Shown here: piece after piece, positions 45,516 through 55,677 of the stretch
Layout: each line of letters starts with the position of its first letter
Position numbering within the stretch: position 1 is the stretch's first letter
Origin: Ruminiclostridium herbifermentans
GTDB taxonomy: Bacteria; Bacillota; Clostridia; Acetivibrionales; DSM-1351
Assembly: GCF_005473905.2 (NCBI RefSeq)
Contig: NZ_CP061336.1
Span: 62,001-126,000 of the forward strand
Direction: 5' to 3'
DNA length: 64,000 bases
Position numbers and translations under genes: made by a program
The notes under the pieces: generated by a model
What the model was told of the DNA's origin: nothing
Database searches by the model: none
Seen by the model: only the letters and a program-made list of their open reading frames with translations

Positions 45516-46873
45516 ATGTATTATTGACTTTTTTACCAGTAATTAGTTCAAAGCACACAAGAGGAATGGATGTATTACCTCCTGCTTCAATTTATCTGTT
45601 GGCAGCATTACTTGATAAGCATGGTTTTAATCGTAAGATTGTTGACCCCTCCTGTTATTTTGAAAACAAGTTTATGCAAACCAATAAGCTACCAGCAGAT
45701 TTTTTGGATGAAATAGATGTAGTTGCTATTTCGTCAAATACATTTAATTGGGGAAGTTCAAAAATATTTATTGAAGAAATACATAGAATGAAACCTAATC
45801 TGACAATTATTCTTGGAGGAATACATCCAACATTTTTTGATGAGTATATTTTAAAAACAACTCCAGCAACATATATAATTCGTGGCGAAGGTGAAGAGAC
45901 ATTAATTGATTTATTAAATGCTTTAAACAATGGTACTGAATCTATTTCAGATATAAAGGGAATTACTTATAAAGATATCAATGGGAAAATAATACGTAAC
46001 CTTAGTAGTAATATGCTTGAAGAAGAAAAATATCGACTTTTACCTTTACCAGTATTTAATGAAGTACCTTCTGGCAAGTATTCTGCACCACCATTTGAGA
46101 GTTCAAGAGGCTGCTTATATAACTGTACTTTTTGTGGTATTTTACATCATAAGAGTTGGAGGGCTTTTACTGCAAATGAAAGTATCATGCGTTTATGTGA
46201 AACAATTAAATTATCAGATAAACGTTTCAATTATGATTATGTATTTATAACAGATGATTGTTTTTCTGCTAACCATAATCGTACAGTCGAATTTTTTAAT
46301 CAAGTAAAGATTTCATGTCCTAATACAAAATTTGTACTGGAAGGGCGAATTACTGACTTGCAATCAAAAGAGATAATTGAAAGTATTCCAGTAAACCAAA
46401 TACATAGATTTCTTGTAGGAATAGAATCTGGTTATAATGAGGGACTGAAAAGGCTTAGAAAAGGGCTTACAACTGAAAAGATAGAGAAGATTTTATCAAA
46501 GTTTAAAGCTTTTAATAGTTCACATTGTTTATGGTGTTCTTTTATGATAGGTCTTCCATGGGAAGGTGAAGAGGAGTGTATTAAGACAGTACGTTTTGCA
46601 GCAAAAATTGTTGAAGAGTATAGCGTACAATGTAGTATTAGCTGGTATAGTTTAATACCGTCCGAATTATGGTTCAAGCGTTCCGAGTATGGTATAAATT
46701 TGAATGAGGAATTCTTTGATTTGCCGAATTGGTTTTTACCTCCTAGAGATCCAAATGGTAATAAAGAGAATTTTTTTAAAACTCATCCTAAACTAACAGA
46801 AGAATCATTTAATAGAGTGGAAGAACTTATATTCCTTTATGAGAGTATGGGTATTAAGCTTATAGATAATTAG
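45512..46873 (+). CDS. B12-binding radical SAM protein (cluster 2)
   Basis: A 453-residue protein. The N-terminal cobalamin-binding domain (about 1-170, LPPASIYLLAALL, GGIHPTF, RGEGEETL) precedes a radical SAM domain with Cys201, Cys205 and Cys208 (SSRGCLYNCTFC), then ITDDCFSANHNR and GIESGYNEGLKRLRKG. BchE-like architecture. It overlaps the preceding gene by 4 nt (ATGA). The reaction is unknown; C-methylation or another radical modification of the peptide is likely. Confidence 0.85.
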   Translation: MNVLLTFLPVISSKHTRGMDVLPPASIYLLAALLDKHGFNRKIVDPSCYFENKFMQTNKLPADFLDEIDVVAISSNTFNWGSSKIFIEEIHRMKPNLTIILGGIHPTFFDEYILKTTPATYIIRGEGEETLIDLLNALNNGTESISDIKGITYKDINGKIIRNLSSNMLEEEKYRLLPLPVFNEVPSGKYSAPPFESSRGCLYNCTFCGILHHKSWRAFTANESIMRLCETIKLSDKRFNYDYVFITDDCFSANHNRTVEFFNQVKISCPNTKFVLEGRITDLQSKEIIESIPVNQIHRFLVGIESGYNEGLKRLRKGLTTEKIEKILSKFKAFNSSHCLWCSFMIGLPWEGEEECIKTVRFAAKIVEEYSVQCSISWYSLIPSELWFKRSEYGINLNEEFFDLPNWFLPPRDPNGNKENFFKTHPKLTEESFNRVEELIFLYESMGIKLIDN

Positions 46874-46928
46874 AAATATTAAGATGTAATATCGGTGTTA
46901 CTAATATTTTATTGAAAGGGTGGGAACT

Positions 46929-47810
46929 ATGTTTGCTACAGGAAGTAGCTTAGAACAGAGTAGAAGCTTTTATTGGAAGGAAGATTCACTTAACGAATTT
47001 CTTGATTTTATAGATACTACAAAAGTTTATCCTAAAGTTCTTGATGTGGGTTGTGGTACAGGCTTTATGACAGAGATTTTAGCAAAACATCTTAAAGCTG
47101 AAAATGTAATTGGTGTTGATTTGAATGAACAATCATTAGGAATAGCAAAAAAGCGATTGGTTGATTTAAAATTAGATAAAATCCAATACCAGAAAGGTAA
47201 CATACATGAATTAGAATTTGAAGATAACAGCTTCGACCTTGTATTTTGTCATTATGTTCTTGTAGATTGCCAAAAACCAGATAAGGTATTAAGCGAAATG
47301 TTTAGAGTTGCAAAACTTGGAGCTACAGTATGTTGTATTGAACCTATCTATCAAATTGATATGCTAAACTGTTATATGCCTTTATTGAACCCTGATGAAT
47401 TAGATATAATGGCAAAAATCTATAAAAAAATGATAGTTGATATTCCAAGAAGTATGGGAATTGATAGAACTATAGCAACATCGTTACCTAAAAGATTTAA
47501 AGATAACGATGTTTCTGAAATGAAAATTAAACTTCATGGTAATTACAGCTGCTCACTTGATTTTACTGAAGAAACTATTGAGATGATGAAAAGACAGTCG
47601 CAGCAAGTAATTTCACAAAAGGCTATGCTTGCTCAGTCGTTTAAATCCCATCCTGTTTTAAAGAATTTATCTGAAACTGAAATTGATTCATATATAAATA
47701 CACAGATTAAACTGTCAGAAGCAATAATAAATAATCCAGATTTTTTAAGAGATGGAGGAATGTTTACTGCAGGGTTTAATATGTTAGTGAAAGGGACTAA
47801 TAAAAAATAA
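46929..47810 (+). CDS. SAM-dependent methyltransferase (class I, cluster 2)
   Basis: About 293 residues. Motif I is VLDVGCGTGFMTE near residue 37, the acidic residue closing strand 2 lies in VIGVDLNEQS, and the post-motif is FDLVFCHYVLVDC. Methyltransf_11/25-type fold with a C-terminal helical cap. The start is the ATG at 46929, after AAGGGTGGG; a GTG at 46920 is in frame but overlaps that site. It probably methylates the peptide (O- or N-methylation). The target is unknown. Confidence 0.8.
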   Translation: MFATGSSLEQSRSFYWKEDSLNEFLDFIDTTKVYPKVLDVGCGTGFMTEILAKHLKAENVIGVDLNEQSLGIAKKRLVDLKLDKIQYQKGNIHELEFEDNSFDLVFCHYVLVDCQKPDKVLSEMFRVAKLGATVCCIEPIYQIDMLNCYMPLLNPDELDIMAKIYKKMIVDIPRSMGIDRTIATSLPKRFKDNDVSEMKIKLHGNYSCSLDFTEETIEMMKRQSQQVISQKAMLAQSFKSHPVLKNLSETEIDSYINTQIKLSEAIINNPDFLRDGGMFTAGFNMLVKGTNKK

Positions 47811-47889
47811 ATTAGGATTTACAATAGAGTTGTCTGTTAAGTCTTTATGTACACTAACATACTAACGATTTTGCTATGGAGGTTAGATA

Positions 47890-48600
47890 ATGATTCAAAT
47901 TGACAAAATATCAAAAAGCTATAAAAAGGATAAGCTTGCAGTTGATTGCCTTTCAATGGAAGTGAAAAGTGGAGAGATATTTGGATTTCTAGGGCCTAAC
48001 GGAGCTGGGAAAACTACAACAATAAAAATTCTGACGGGTATAATAAGTCCTGACCAAGGAAATGTAATTATAAATGGATTTGATATGAAAAAGGATCCAT
48101 ATAAAGCCAAAGCATCTTTTGGATATGTACCAGATGAGGTTACTATTTATCCAAAAATTTCAGGACAAGAATGGTTGAATTTTATTAGCACAGTATATAA
48201 TGTTCCAAAAGGCGAATCAAATAAAAGAATTGCAGAACTAGCAAACCAATTTGAGATGAGCGAAGTGTTAAATAATGCAATTGGAACATATTCACATGGT
48301 ATGAAGCAAAAAATTGCAACAATGGCTGCTCTTTTATATAGACCTAAGGTACTTATTCTTGATGAACCAATGAGAGGGCTTGATCCAAAGGCTTCTATTA
48401 TATTTAAAGAAATGATGAAGGAGTATGCTAAACAAGGTAATACAGTTTTTTTCTCTACACATATACTTGAGGTTGCTGAAAAGATATGTGATAGAGTTGC
48501 CATAATCAATAATGGAGATCTTAAAATTGTAATTGAAACTTCCAAGATTAGAGAGAAAAGTGATCTTGAAAATCTATTTATGGAGTTGACAGAAAAATGA
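47890..48600 (+). CDS. ABC transporter ATP-binding protein (cluster 2, first exporter)
   Basis: A 236-residue ATPase with Walker A GPNGAGKTT at about 36-44, signature YSHGMKQK, Walker B VLILDEPMRGLD and H-loop FFSTHI. GGAGG precedes the ATG. Its stop overlaps the following permease start by 4 nt. DRA/NatA-like exporter ATPase. Confidence 0.87.
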   Translation: MIQIDKISKSYKKDKLAVDCLSMEVKSGEIFGFLGPNGAGKTTTIKILTGIISPDQGNVIINGFDMKKDPYKAKASFGYVPDEVTIYPKISGQEWLNFISTVYNVPKGESNKRIAELANQFEMSEVLNNAIGTYSHGMKQKIATMAALLYRPKVLILDEPMRGLDPKASIIFKEMMKEYAKQGNTVFFSTHILEVAEKICDRVAIINNGDLKIVIETSKIREKSDLENLFMELTEK

Positions 48601-50243
48601 AATTTTTTGAAATGCTAATAGTATTAATAAAAGCTACTTTTAGAACTAGAAGTAATAATTTCAGTAGAGGCAGGATGCTTAACGTGTTTCTTGCTATAAT
48701 AGCAATTTTATTTGGAAGTAGCATTTTAGTAGAAGAGTTTTTTGCATATGAACTTCTTAATGATTTATTTGGAACAAAATGTATTATTCAAAGTGTTTTT
48801 ATTTTATGTAGCGCTATGAGTGTAATATTTACATTCCCTATAGCTGTTTCTAATGTTTTTTATAGTAAGGATTATCAGTTACTATCATGCATGCCTGTTA
48901 AAAAAGAAAAAATAATATTTACAAAAGTATGTGTATCATATTTATACATAGTCCCTATAAATTTGATTATAGCTATTCCTGGTTTTATTGTAGCTTGTTT
49001 GTATGGTTCGTTATCAATACTTCAATGCTTATGGGCACTTTGTATATTATTAATTTATCCTATATTTTTGGTGTCATTAGTTGGAATATTAGCATGGCTT
49101 ATTGTGAAAGGTGATGTAATGATTAAAAATAGAGGGTTGATTGTTTTTGGGTCTAATCTTCTATTTTTTGCTGGTGTAATAGTTCTATCATTATTGCTAA
49201 ATTCTATTATATACCCAATACTAGCAAATTTCGAGATAGATTCCATAAATGTTATACTTAAAAAATGGATGGATTTTTCAAACAGCATAGTATTGTTTTT
49301 TAAGCCTATTGGCTTTGCAGTATCAACCATTCTTGAAATGAACACATTAAATGGAGTCCTTTCATTTATACTGCTTATTTTGTTAAATATTATTTTTTCA
49401 AGCATTTTTGTTTGTATTGCTGCTAGTACATATAGTTCATTTGGGGAAAAACTCTTGATGATCCCTGAAAGAGTAAAACGCTTAAAAACCTTTAGCATAG
49501 GTGGTAAAACGGGACGATTGTTTCAACGTGAATGGTGGATTTTGAATAATGAATTCTTCTTTATTGCAGAAGGATTGACAGAACTTTTTATAGGACCATT
49601 ATTAATATTGATATTTAGTCTGTTTACAGTTTTTTCACATTCTATTATTCCTCAATTTGAACAAGTATTTTTACTTATTCAAGATTTTAAATATCTAGAT
49701 TTAGTTCTTGTAATTATGTTCGTTTTTCTATCAACAATGAGTACAATTGGCCCTACAGGTATATCTAGAGAAGGTAAAAATTTTTATATTTCAAAGGTTA
49801 TACCAATACCATATTCAACACAGTATTTTGTTAAATTGTTGTTTAGTACATTATTTGCATTAGGGTCATGTGTGATTTCCTTTGCAGGACTATTATTACT
49901 TGGACTGAATATGAAACATCCATTACTTGTTTTGATTTCTGCATTGAGTTTAATTATTCTTATAGAAACAGGTACTTTATTTTTTGATATGGTTAAGCCA
50001 AACCTTACATGGAATCATCCACGACAGGCTTTGAATTCTAATACGAATGTTGCCTTGAATATGCTGTGGGTCTTCGTGGTAGTTGGTGTATTTATAGGTA
50101 TGGGATTTATCGGAGTTTTTTTAAATATAAGACATTCTATTATATTAGTATCTTTGACTGTAATATCATTAGTTTCTTCATTTGTAGTTGGAAAATTTTT
50201 AAGAAATAAGGCTGAAAATTTCTATATGAAAATTGAAATATAA
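48597..50243 (+). CDS. Large ABC exporter permease (cluster 2, first exporter)
   Basis: A 548-residue membrane protein with about twelve hydrophobic segments, twice the size of a usual ABC-2 permease and so equivalent to two permease copies. The N-terminal region includes YSKDYQLLSCMPVKKEKI, the coupling motif of this class; a second one is ISREGKNFYISKVIPIPYS near 390. It forms an exporter with the coupled ATPase, for the peptide product or for immunity. Confidence 0.82.
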   Translation: MKFFEMLIVLIKATFRTRSNNFSRGRMLNVFLAIIAILFGSSILVEEFFAYELLNDLFGTKCIIQSVFILCSAMSVIFTFPIAVSNVFYSKDYQLLSCMPVKKEKIIFTKVCVSYLYIVPINLIIAIPGFIVACLYGSLSILQCLWALCILLIYPIFLVSLVGILAWLIVKGDVMIKNRGLIVFGSNLLFFAGVIVLSLLLNSIIYPILANFEIDSINVILKKWMDFSNSIVLFFKPIGFAVSTILEMNTLNGVLSFILLILLNIIFSSIFVCIAASTYSSFGEKLLMIPERVKRLKTFSIGGKTGRLFQREWWILNNEFFFIAEGLTELFIGPLLILIFSLFTVFSHSIIPQFEQVFLLIQDFKYLDLVLVIMFVFLSTMSTIGPTGISREGKNFYISKVIPIPYSTQYFVKLLFSTLFALGSCVISFAGLLLLGLNMKHPLLVLISALSLIILIETGTLFFDMVKPNLTWNHPRQALNSNTNVALNMLWVFVVVGVFIGMGFIGVFLNIRHSIILVSLTVISLVSSFVVGKFLRNKAENFYMKIEI

Positions 50244-50386
50244 ATTTTAGCTATTAAATAAAGTTTTGGTGTTTATATAACTAAATGACTTTCAGAGTTT
50301 ATTAATTATTATGAGTTTGATTTTATTAAAAATAATGAGCTTAATGATTAATTACATAAAGTGTAGAAAGGAAATGGGTAATAATT

Positions 50387-52456
50387 ATGATAAATGATAC
50401 AAGTTGTTTGCTTTTTCATTGTTGTAAGTATAATAATATAACTCCAATCATAACAATGGGTTTGTGGGGATTGGCAGATTTGATGACCAAGAATGGTTAT
50501 GAAACTAAAATAGTACATACAGGAATTGAGAATGAATTAAATAAAAATTTTGACGTAAAAGATTATATTCATAAGGACTTAATGCTTGCTGGTGCTTCAG
50601 CTCATTGGTTCCCCATGGTAGAAGAGTCTATTGATATACTTAAAGATATTAAGAAAATTAATCCATATGTATTTACTTTTTTAGGTGGATACTCAGCTAG
50701 CTATTTTGCAGAAGAAATTATGGAAAACTATCCTTGGATAGATGCGGTTATAAGAGGCGATGGGGAGAAACCGTTGCTAGAATTAGCCGATAGTTTAAAA
50801 AATAAGAATAATAATCTTAGCAGTGTACCCAATCTTATTTGGCGTTCAAATAATGATATTATTAAAAATGAAATTTCTTATATTAGTACGCCTGAGGATC
50901 TTGAAAATATAGAATATGCTAATTACAGCAAATATTTATATAACTACGATTATGGAAAAAACTATTACTTTGAAAAAAGTAGCCTTGTAGCGGACTTTAT
51001 TCCAACAGATATACCTTTAAGTAGCACATTTTACTTATTAACTGGAAAGGGGTGCCCCATTAATTGCTCAATATGTGGTGGAGGAAGGGATGCACAAAAT
51101 ATATTGAACAGGCGTTCAAAATGTATGTTTTTAAAAAAAGAGCAAATAGTAAAAACTGTAAAGCAAGCGATGGCACATGGGTATAAGAACATGTACGTTT
51201 GTTTTGATCCTCTTCCAAATGCTCCTAAATATTTTGAATACTTAGAAGCAATACGTGAAGAAAATCTTGATGTAGATTTTTCATTTGGATTCTGGAGGCT
51301 ACCGACTAGGGAAATAGTGCATGAATTCAAAAAGGTAACTAAGAATCTTTTGTTTGACATATCACCTGAAACAATATCTGAGAACGTAAGAAAAATAACA
51401 AAAGATGCTTTTTATTACTCAAATAAAGAATTATATGATACTTTGGACATGTTATATGATGAAAAAGTTTATATACATGTATATTTCTGTTATTTTATTC
51501 CTGGTGAAACAATAGATGATTTAAAAGCAGATAGAGAAGCATTCTGGAAGATAAACAGTGAATATGCTCACTATATTGAGGCAATTTATATAAAAATATC
51601 CACGGACCCTGCATCACCGTTATATAGGGAACCTGAAAAATATAATGTAACTCTTAAGGTCTCAAATTTGAAGGAGCATATTGAAAAGGGAAGACAATAT
51701 AAAAACAGTAACATTCTTGTTCATTCCATCAATACAGTTCCAGAAAGTTTCCAAGAAAAATTCGAGAAAACTATTTTCTATGATTCTGGAATTAAAAGAA
51801 TTTTTAAGTATCAAATAAAACTATTGATAAAAGCATTTCCAAGTGTTAATGATTTCATAAATTATTTGGATGCTTTCTACGAGGAAGTTAATCTTTACGA
51901 TAAAGACGAGGCTTCTAAAGTAACAGATCAATTTGTGCTCCTAGAGAAATTGAAAAGTTATTCTAAAAAGGTTCTTGAAAAAAGAAATGATATTAATCCC
52001 GTCATAATAGATATTATAAGCTATACTCAATACTTAAATGTGATATTAGAGAAAAAAGGTGATTATTTGATATGGAATCAAAGTGATTATACTGATATAA
52101 ATGATTGTAAGATAAAACTTGTTCCAAAAGCTTCTGTTGTTGACTTGAAATATGATGTTTATAAGACCACTAACCATTTGATTCAAAATAAGGAATTTAT
52201 AGAATTTGATGAAAGAGACAATTGGCTATTGTTTTTAAATGAAAATGACAAGATTAGTACGTATGAAATAACGGAGTCATTATTTGAAGTTATTGTAAGA
52301 ATCCAAAATAATAACACAAAAACTGTAAAAGATATTGTTTCAGAAGTAGTATTATTATATACTGAAGATGCTGATATGGCTTTGCAAATTGAAACTGAAT
52401 TAGTTTATGCTATTCAGCAACTTGGACAAAAAGGATTGTTTTGCTTAGCAGAATAG
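50387..52456 (+). CDS. B12-binding radical SAM protein with C-terminal RRE-like domain (cluster 2)
   Basis: A 689-residue protein. The N-terminal cobalamin-binding domain (about 1-165, FLGGYSASYFAEE, IRGDGEKPLLELA) precedes a radical SAM domain with Cys223, Cys227 and Cys230 (TGKGCPINCSIC). A helical region follows, then about 80 C-terminal residues with the PqqD pattern (LFLNENDKISTYEITESLF, VKDIVSEVVLLYTED, LVYAIQQLGQKGLF). A fused leader-binding domain would let it dock the precursor directly. Start ATG at 50387; the ribosome-binding site is weak. It is separated by 143 bp from the exporter genes and may have its own promoter. Confidence 0.82.
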   Translation: MINDTSCLLFHCCKYNNITPIITMGLWGLADLMTKNGYETKIVHTGIENELNKNFDVKDYIHKDLMLAGASAHWFPMVEESIDILKDIKKINPYVFTFLGGYSASYFAEEIMENYPWIDAVIRGDGEKPLLELADSLKNKNNNLSSVPNLIWRSNNDIIKNEISYISTPEDLENIEYANYSKYLYNYDYGKNYYFEKSSLVADFIPTDIPLSSTFYLLTGKGCPINCSICGGGRDAQNILNRRSKCMFLKKEQIVKTVKQAMAHGYKNMYVCFDPLPNAPKYFEYLEAIREENLDVDFSFGFWRLPTREIVHEFKKVTKNLLFDISPETISENVRKITKDAFYYSNKELYDTLDMLYDEKVYIHVYFCYFIPGETIDDLKADREAFWKINSEYAHYIEAIYIKISTDPASPLYREPEKYNVTLKVSNLKEHIEKGRQYKNSNILVHSINTVPESFQEKFEKTIFYDSGIKRIFKYQIKLLIKAFPSVNDFINYLDAFYEEVNLYDKDEASKVTDQFVLLEKLKSYSKKVLEKRNDINPVIIDIISYTQYLNVILEKKGDYLIWNQSDYTDINDCKIKLVPKASVVDLKYDVYKTTNHLIQNKEFIEFDERDNWLLFLNENDKISTYEITESLFEVIVRIQNNNTKTVKDIVSEVVLLYTEDADMALQIETELVYAIQQLGQKGLFCLAE

Positions 52457-52497
52457 ATATTATATATATGCAAGAAGCTTTTGAAAGGATACCTATT

Positions 52498-53631
52498 ATG
52501 AAACGATTAATATATTCTATTTTTCTTTGTTTTGTTTTGCTTTTTACAAGTTCATGTAATATAAATGATTTTAACCTTATATCAGGTGAAGTAAAAGCAG
52601 AGATTTCGAATGATATAATAGCTGATATCCCTGTAGTAATTGAAAAAGTTCTTGTAAAGAAGGGACAAAAAGTAAACAAAAACGATCCTCTGGTTCAAAT
52701 TAGTATGGAAGATATTGAGAATCAAATAGCAGAGAAAGAAAGTCAATTAAAGCTAGAGAAACTTGAATTGGAAAAAATTAGGTATAATGAAACATATGGG
52801 AAAAGTAATCAATCTATTTCTAATAATGAGAAGTCTAATTTAATGGAAAGGATAGAAAACTTAAAGAAGCAGCTAAAATTAATTCAAACAAATAATACCC
52901 CGGAAATAAGGAAATATAAAAGTGATTTAGAGAAAGCAAATAAAGATTATTTAAACTCAAAAAAAGATATGGAGTTAAATCAAAGACTTTATAATGAGGG
53001 AGCTATTTCTAAAAGTGAGTTGGACAAATCTGCTATTGTAGTTGAAGAAAATGAAAAAAAAATAAATGACATTGAGAATGAATTAGAAGCATATAAGTTA
53101 AACACACAATATCAGATTAATGAGTCAATCCTTGCACTTAACCAACAACTAATTACATTAGATAAACCCAATCAGGCATCAGAAAGTATCCAAATAGAGA
53201 TACAAAACCAAAAAATAAGCATATTAGAAGAGGATATTAAAAGACTTCAAGAGAAAATAAATAACTCCAAAATTAGGAATAATGAAATTACATCAGGATT
53301 AAACCAAGGAATTATAAATGATATATATGTTGATGAGGGCACATATGTTAACAAAAATCAGAAAATATTGAACATAATTAGTCTTGAAAATTTATACATA
53401 GAGGCAGATGTTCCAGAAGACCAAATAGAAGGAATTGTTAAAGGAACTGAAGTAGAGATTATTCCAATTTCAGCGAAGAATAAAGTCCTTAAAGGCACAA
53501 TAATTGAGGTTTCTGTTATGGGAGGCAAAAAGGACGGCGAAACAGTTATACCTATAAAAATCAAATATGATGATCCTGATAAATTGTTATTGCCTAATTA
53601 TAACGTTGATGTAAAAATTCCTACAGAGTAG
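52498..53631 (+). CDS. HlyD-type membrane fusion lipoprotein (cluster 2, second exporter)
   Basis: About 377 residues. The signal MKRLIYSIFLCFVLLFTSSCN has a lipobox ending at Cys20. A biotinyl-lipoyl-like half-motif follows (IPVVIEKVLVKKGQKVNKNDPLVQI), then a long coiled coil (about 85-250) and the second half-motif with a beta-barrel domain (GIINDIYVDEGTYVNKNQKILNI). In Firmicutes such adaptors work with ABC exporters of peptides. The ATG at 52498 has GAAAGG upstream. The gene precedes an ATPase/permease pair. Confidence 0.85.
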   Translation: MKRLIYSIFLCFVLLFTSSCNINDFNLISGEVKAEISNDIIADIPVVIEKVLVKKGQKVNKNDPLVQISMEDIENQIAEKESQLKLEKLELEKIRYNETYGKSNQSISNNEKSNLMERIENLKKQLKLIQTNNTPEIRKYKSDLEKANKDYLNSKKDMELNQRLYNEGAISKSELDKSAIVVEENEKKINDIENELEAYKLNTQYQINESILALNQQLITLDKPNQASESIQIEIQNQKISILEEDIKRLQEKINNSKIRNNEITSGLNQGIINDIYVDEGTYVNKNQKILNIISLENLYIEADVPEDQIEGIVKGTEVEIIPISAKNKVLKGTIIEVSVMGGKKDGETVIPIKIKYDDPDKLLLPNYNVDVKIPTE

Positions 53632-53666
53632 ATTATGGTTTTAGGCTTGTTAGAAAGGATATTAAT

Positions 53667-54608
53667 ATGCTTGCAATTAGGACTATAAACCTTAAAAAAG
53701 TATATAAGAATACTACAGTAGTAAACAACTTAAATTTAAATGTCCCATATGGTTCTGTGTACGGCTTTTTAGGTCCTAATGGTGCTGGAAAAACTACGAC
53801 GATCAGAATGCTATTAGGTCTTGCAAAACCTACTTCAGGCGAAATATATATTGCATCAAATAAGATATGTTTCAATGATACAAAATACAAGTATGATATT
53901 GGTTTTGTACCTGATGTTCCTTCATTTTATAAATGGATGACAGCAAAAGAATACTTATATTTTTGTGGTAACATTTTTAATTTAAAGAAATCAGTCATTA
54001 GGGAAAGAACTAAAAAACTACTTGACATAGTAGGATTAGAGGATAGTTCAAAGCCTATTGGAAGCTATTCGAGAGGAATGAAGCAAAGACTTGGTATCGC
54101 ACAGACCCTTATTCATAATCCTAAAGTTGTTCTATTAGATGAACCAACTTCAGCATTAGACCCTATTGGCAGAAAAGAGATTCTTGATATAATTAAAAAA
54201 CTTTCTGGTGAGACAACTGTCTTTTTTTCAACACATATTTTAAATGATGTTGAAAGTGTATGTGATAAAGTTTGCGTATTAGATAAGGGGAATCTTCTGG
54301 TTGAAGATTCAATTACAAATTTAAAAAAGGAATATTTTCATTTAAAGTATAATCTAAAAACGTCAGCTAGAAATGATGAGATAATAAAATGTTTAAGTAA
54401 TTATGAATATTTTTTAGATATTAAAGATAGTATTGATGGTGGGATTGAGTTTTTATCCAAAAATGGTGAAGAAATTGAAAGGATAATACCACAAGTTATT
54501 AGTAATAACAATTGGGGATTATTGGAATTTAAACGAGTTGAACCGTCACTAGAAGATATCTTTATGGAGGTGCTGAAAAAGAATGAACCAAAGGGTATTA
54601 ATAGCTAA
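53667..54608 (+). CDS. ABC transporter ATP-binding protein (cluster 2, second exporter)
   Basis: A 313-residue ATPase with Walker A GPNGAGKTT near 39-47, signature YSRGMKQR, Walker B VVLLDEPTSALD and H-loop FFSTHI. A C-terminal extension of about 90 residues is typical of NatA/BcrA-like proteins. AAAGGA precedes the ATG. It overlaps the permease gene by 26 nt. Confidence 0.88.
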   Translation: MLAIRTINLKKVYKNTTVVNNLNLNVPYGSVYGFLGPNGAGKTTTIRMLLGLAKPTSGEIYIASNKICFNDTKYKYDIGFVPDVPSFYKWMTAKEYLYFCGNIFNLKKSVIRERTKKLLDIVGLEDSSKPIGSYSRGMKQRLGIAQTLIHNPKVVLLDEPTSALDPIGRKEILDIIKKLSGETTVFFSTHILNDVESVCDKVCVLDKGNLLVEDSITNLKKEYFHLKYNLKTSARNDEIIKCLSNYEYFLDIKDSIDGGIEFLSKNGEEIERIIPQVISNNNWGLLEFKRVEPSLEDIFMEVLKKNEPKGINS

Positions 54609-55344
54609 AGAATTTAAAGAGATGGTGAAAACTCGAAAAATTATTGTTATGCCTTTATTATTTATAATATTTGGTATATTGAGTCCTATTTCTGCATTAG
54701 CAGCTCCTGAACTTATAAAAAGTATATCTGGTACTGCGCACATAGTAATACCAAAACCTACTGTATTTGATGCATATGATCAATTTTTCAAAAATCTAAA
54801 TCAAATTCAAGTAGTTATTCTTATTTTTACTACAATGAATATTGTTGTAGAAGAAAAAATGAATGGCGTTTTAATGCTTTTAACAACAAAACCTGTTTCT
54901 AAGAGTGGATACATTTTTAGTAAATTATTATCTCAAAGTTTTTTAATTCTCATATCCTTAACATTGGGGTCTGCAGCATTTATTTATTATACTATAGTTT
55001 TATTTCATCGGTTTAATTTCTCGGGCTTTATAATAGCAGTTGCTTATTATTTTCTATATATTATGGTGTTTATAACAATGACTACTTTTTTTAGTACGAT
55101 AGCATCAAATTTGACAGTAGCAGGGATATGTTCATTTCTTGGTTTCACAATAATTAACCTTACTGGTTACATTGAAAAAATAATTGGTTATTATACACCA
55201 GCAACTCTTAAGGGCAATCAGATTTTATTAGTAAGAAAAGGTTGGTATGCTATAAATAATTTGGCACCTGTTTATTGTTCTATATTATTAATTGTTGTAT
55301 TTATAGCATTAAGTATACTATCATTTAGAAATCAAGAGATGTAA
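54583..55344 (+). CDS. ABC-2 permease (cluster 2, second exporter)
   Basis: A 253-residue permease with six predicted hydrophobic segments, an N-terminal amphipathic coupling helix (LIAKEFKEMVKTRKII) and the motif EEKMNGVLMLLTTKPVSKSGY near 89-109, typical of NatB/ABC-2 permeases. It forms an exporter with the overlapping ATPase and the fusion lipoprotein. Last exporter gene of the cluster. Confidence 0.85.
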   Translation: MNQRVLIAKEFKEMVKTRKIIVMPLLFIIFGILSPISALAAPELIKSISGTAHIVIPKPTVFDAYDQFFKNLNQIQVVILIFTTMNIVVEEKMNGVLMLLTTKPVSKSGYIFSKLLSQSFLILISLTLGSAAFIYYTIVLFHRFNFSGFIIAVAYYFLYIMVFITMTTFFSTIASNLTVAGICSFLGFTIINLTGYIEKIIGYYTPATLKGNQILLVRKGWYAINNLAPVYCSILLIVVFIALSILSFRNQEM

Positions 55345-55479
55345 TCATAATAATCAATATTGAGTTTTATTATTTTTATGAATGAGTAGATTTATTTATA
55401 TCAATTTGGTAATATACTATCATAGATTTAGACATATATGTTTACATATTTGGAAATACAATGTATTGGAGGGAAAACT

Positions 55480-55677
55480 ATGCCTTTTGACATTAAATTA
55501 GTAATACCTTATTTAGTAGTAGAAATTATTCTAAAGATATTTGCATTAGTAGATTTATATAAGTGTGATATTCAAAGATTAAGATTAGGAAAGAAGTTTA
55601 TATGGGTGCTCATCATTCTATTTATAAATATATTTGGACCAATCGGCTACTTTATTTTTGCAAAAAAGAATGATTAA
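55480..55677 (+). CDS. Small membrane protein, PLDc_N domain
   Basis: A 65-residue protein (MPFDIKLVIPYLVVEIILKIFALVDLY) with two transmembrane helices and the PLDc_N signature WVLIILFINIFGPIGYFIF. Proteins of this type occur beside ABC exporters and lantibiotic immunity genes in Firmicutes. GGAGGGAAAACT precedes the ATG at 55480. It lies 135 bp after the exporter and may be an immunity or accessory gene; the function is unknown. Confidence 0.75.
   Translation: MPFDIKLVIPYLVVEIILKIFALVDLYKCDIQRLRLGKKFIWVLIILFINIFGPIGYFIFAKKND

Noticed and set aside
50296-50386. Small ORF ahead of the 689-residue B12-radical SAM gene as a candidate precursor
   Set aside because: 28 codons, no good ribosome-binding site, no leader/core character; it overlaps the start of the next gene.
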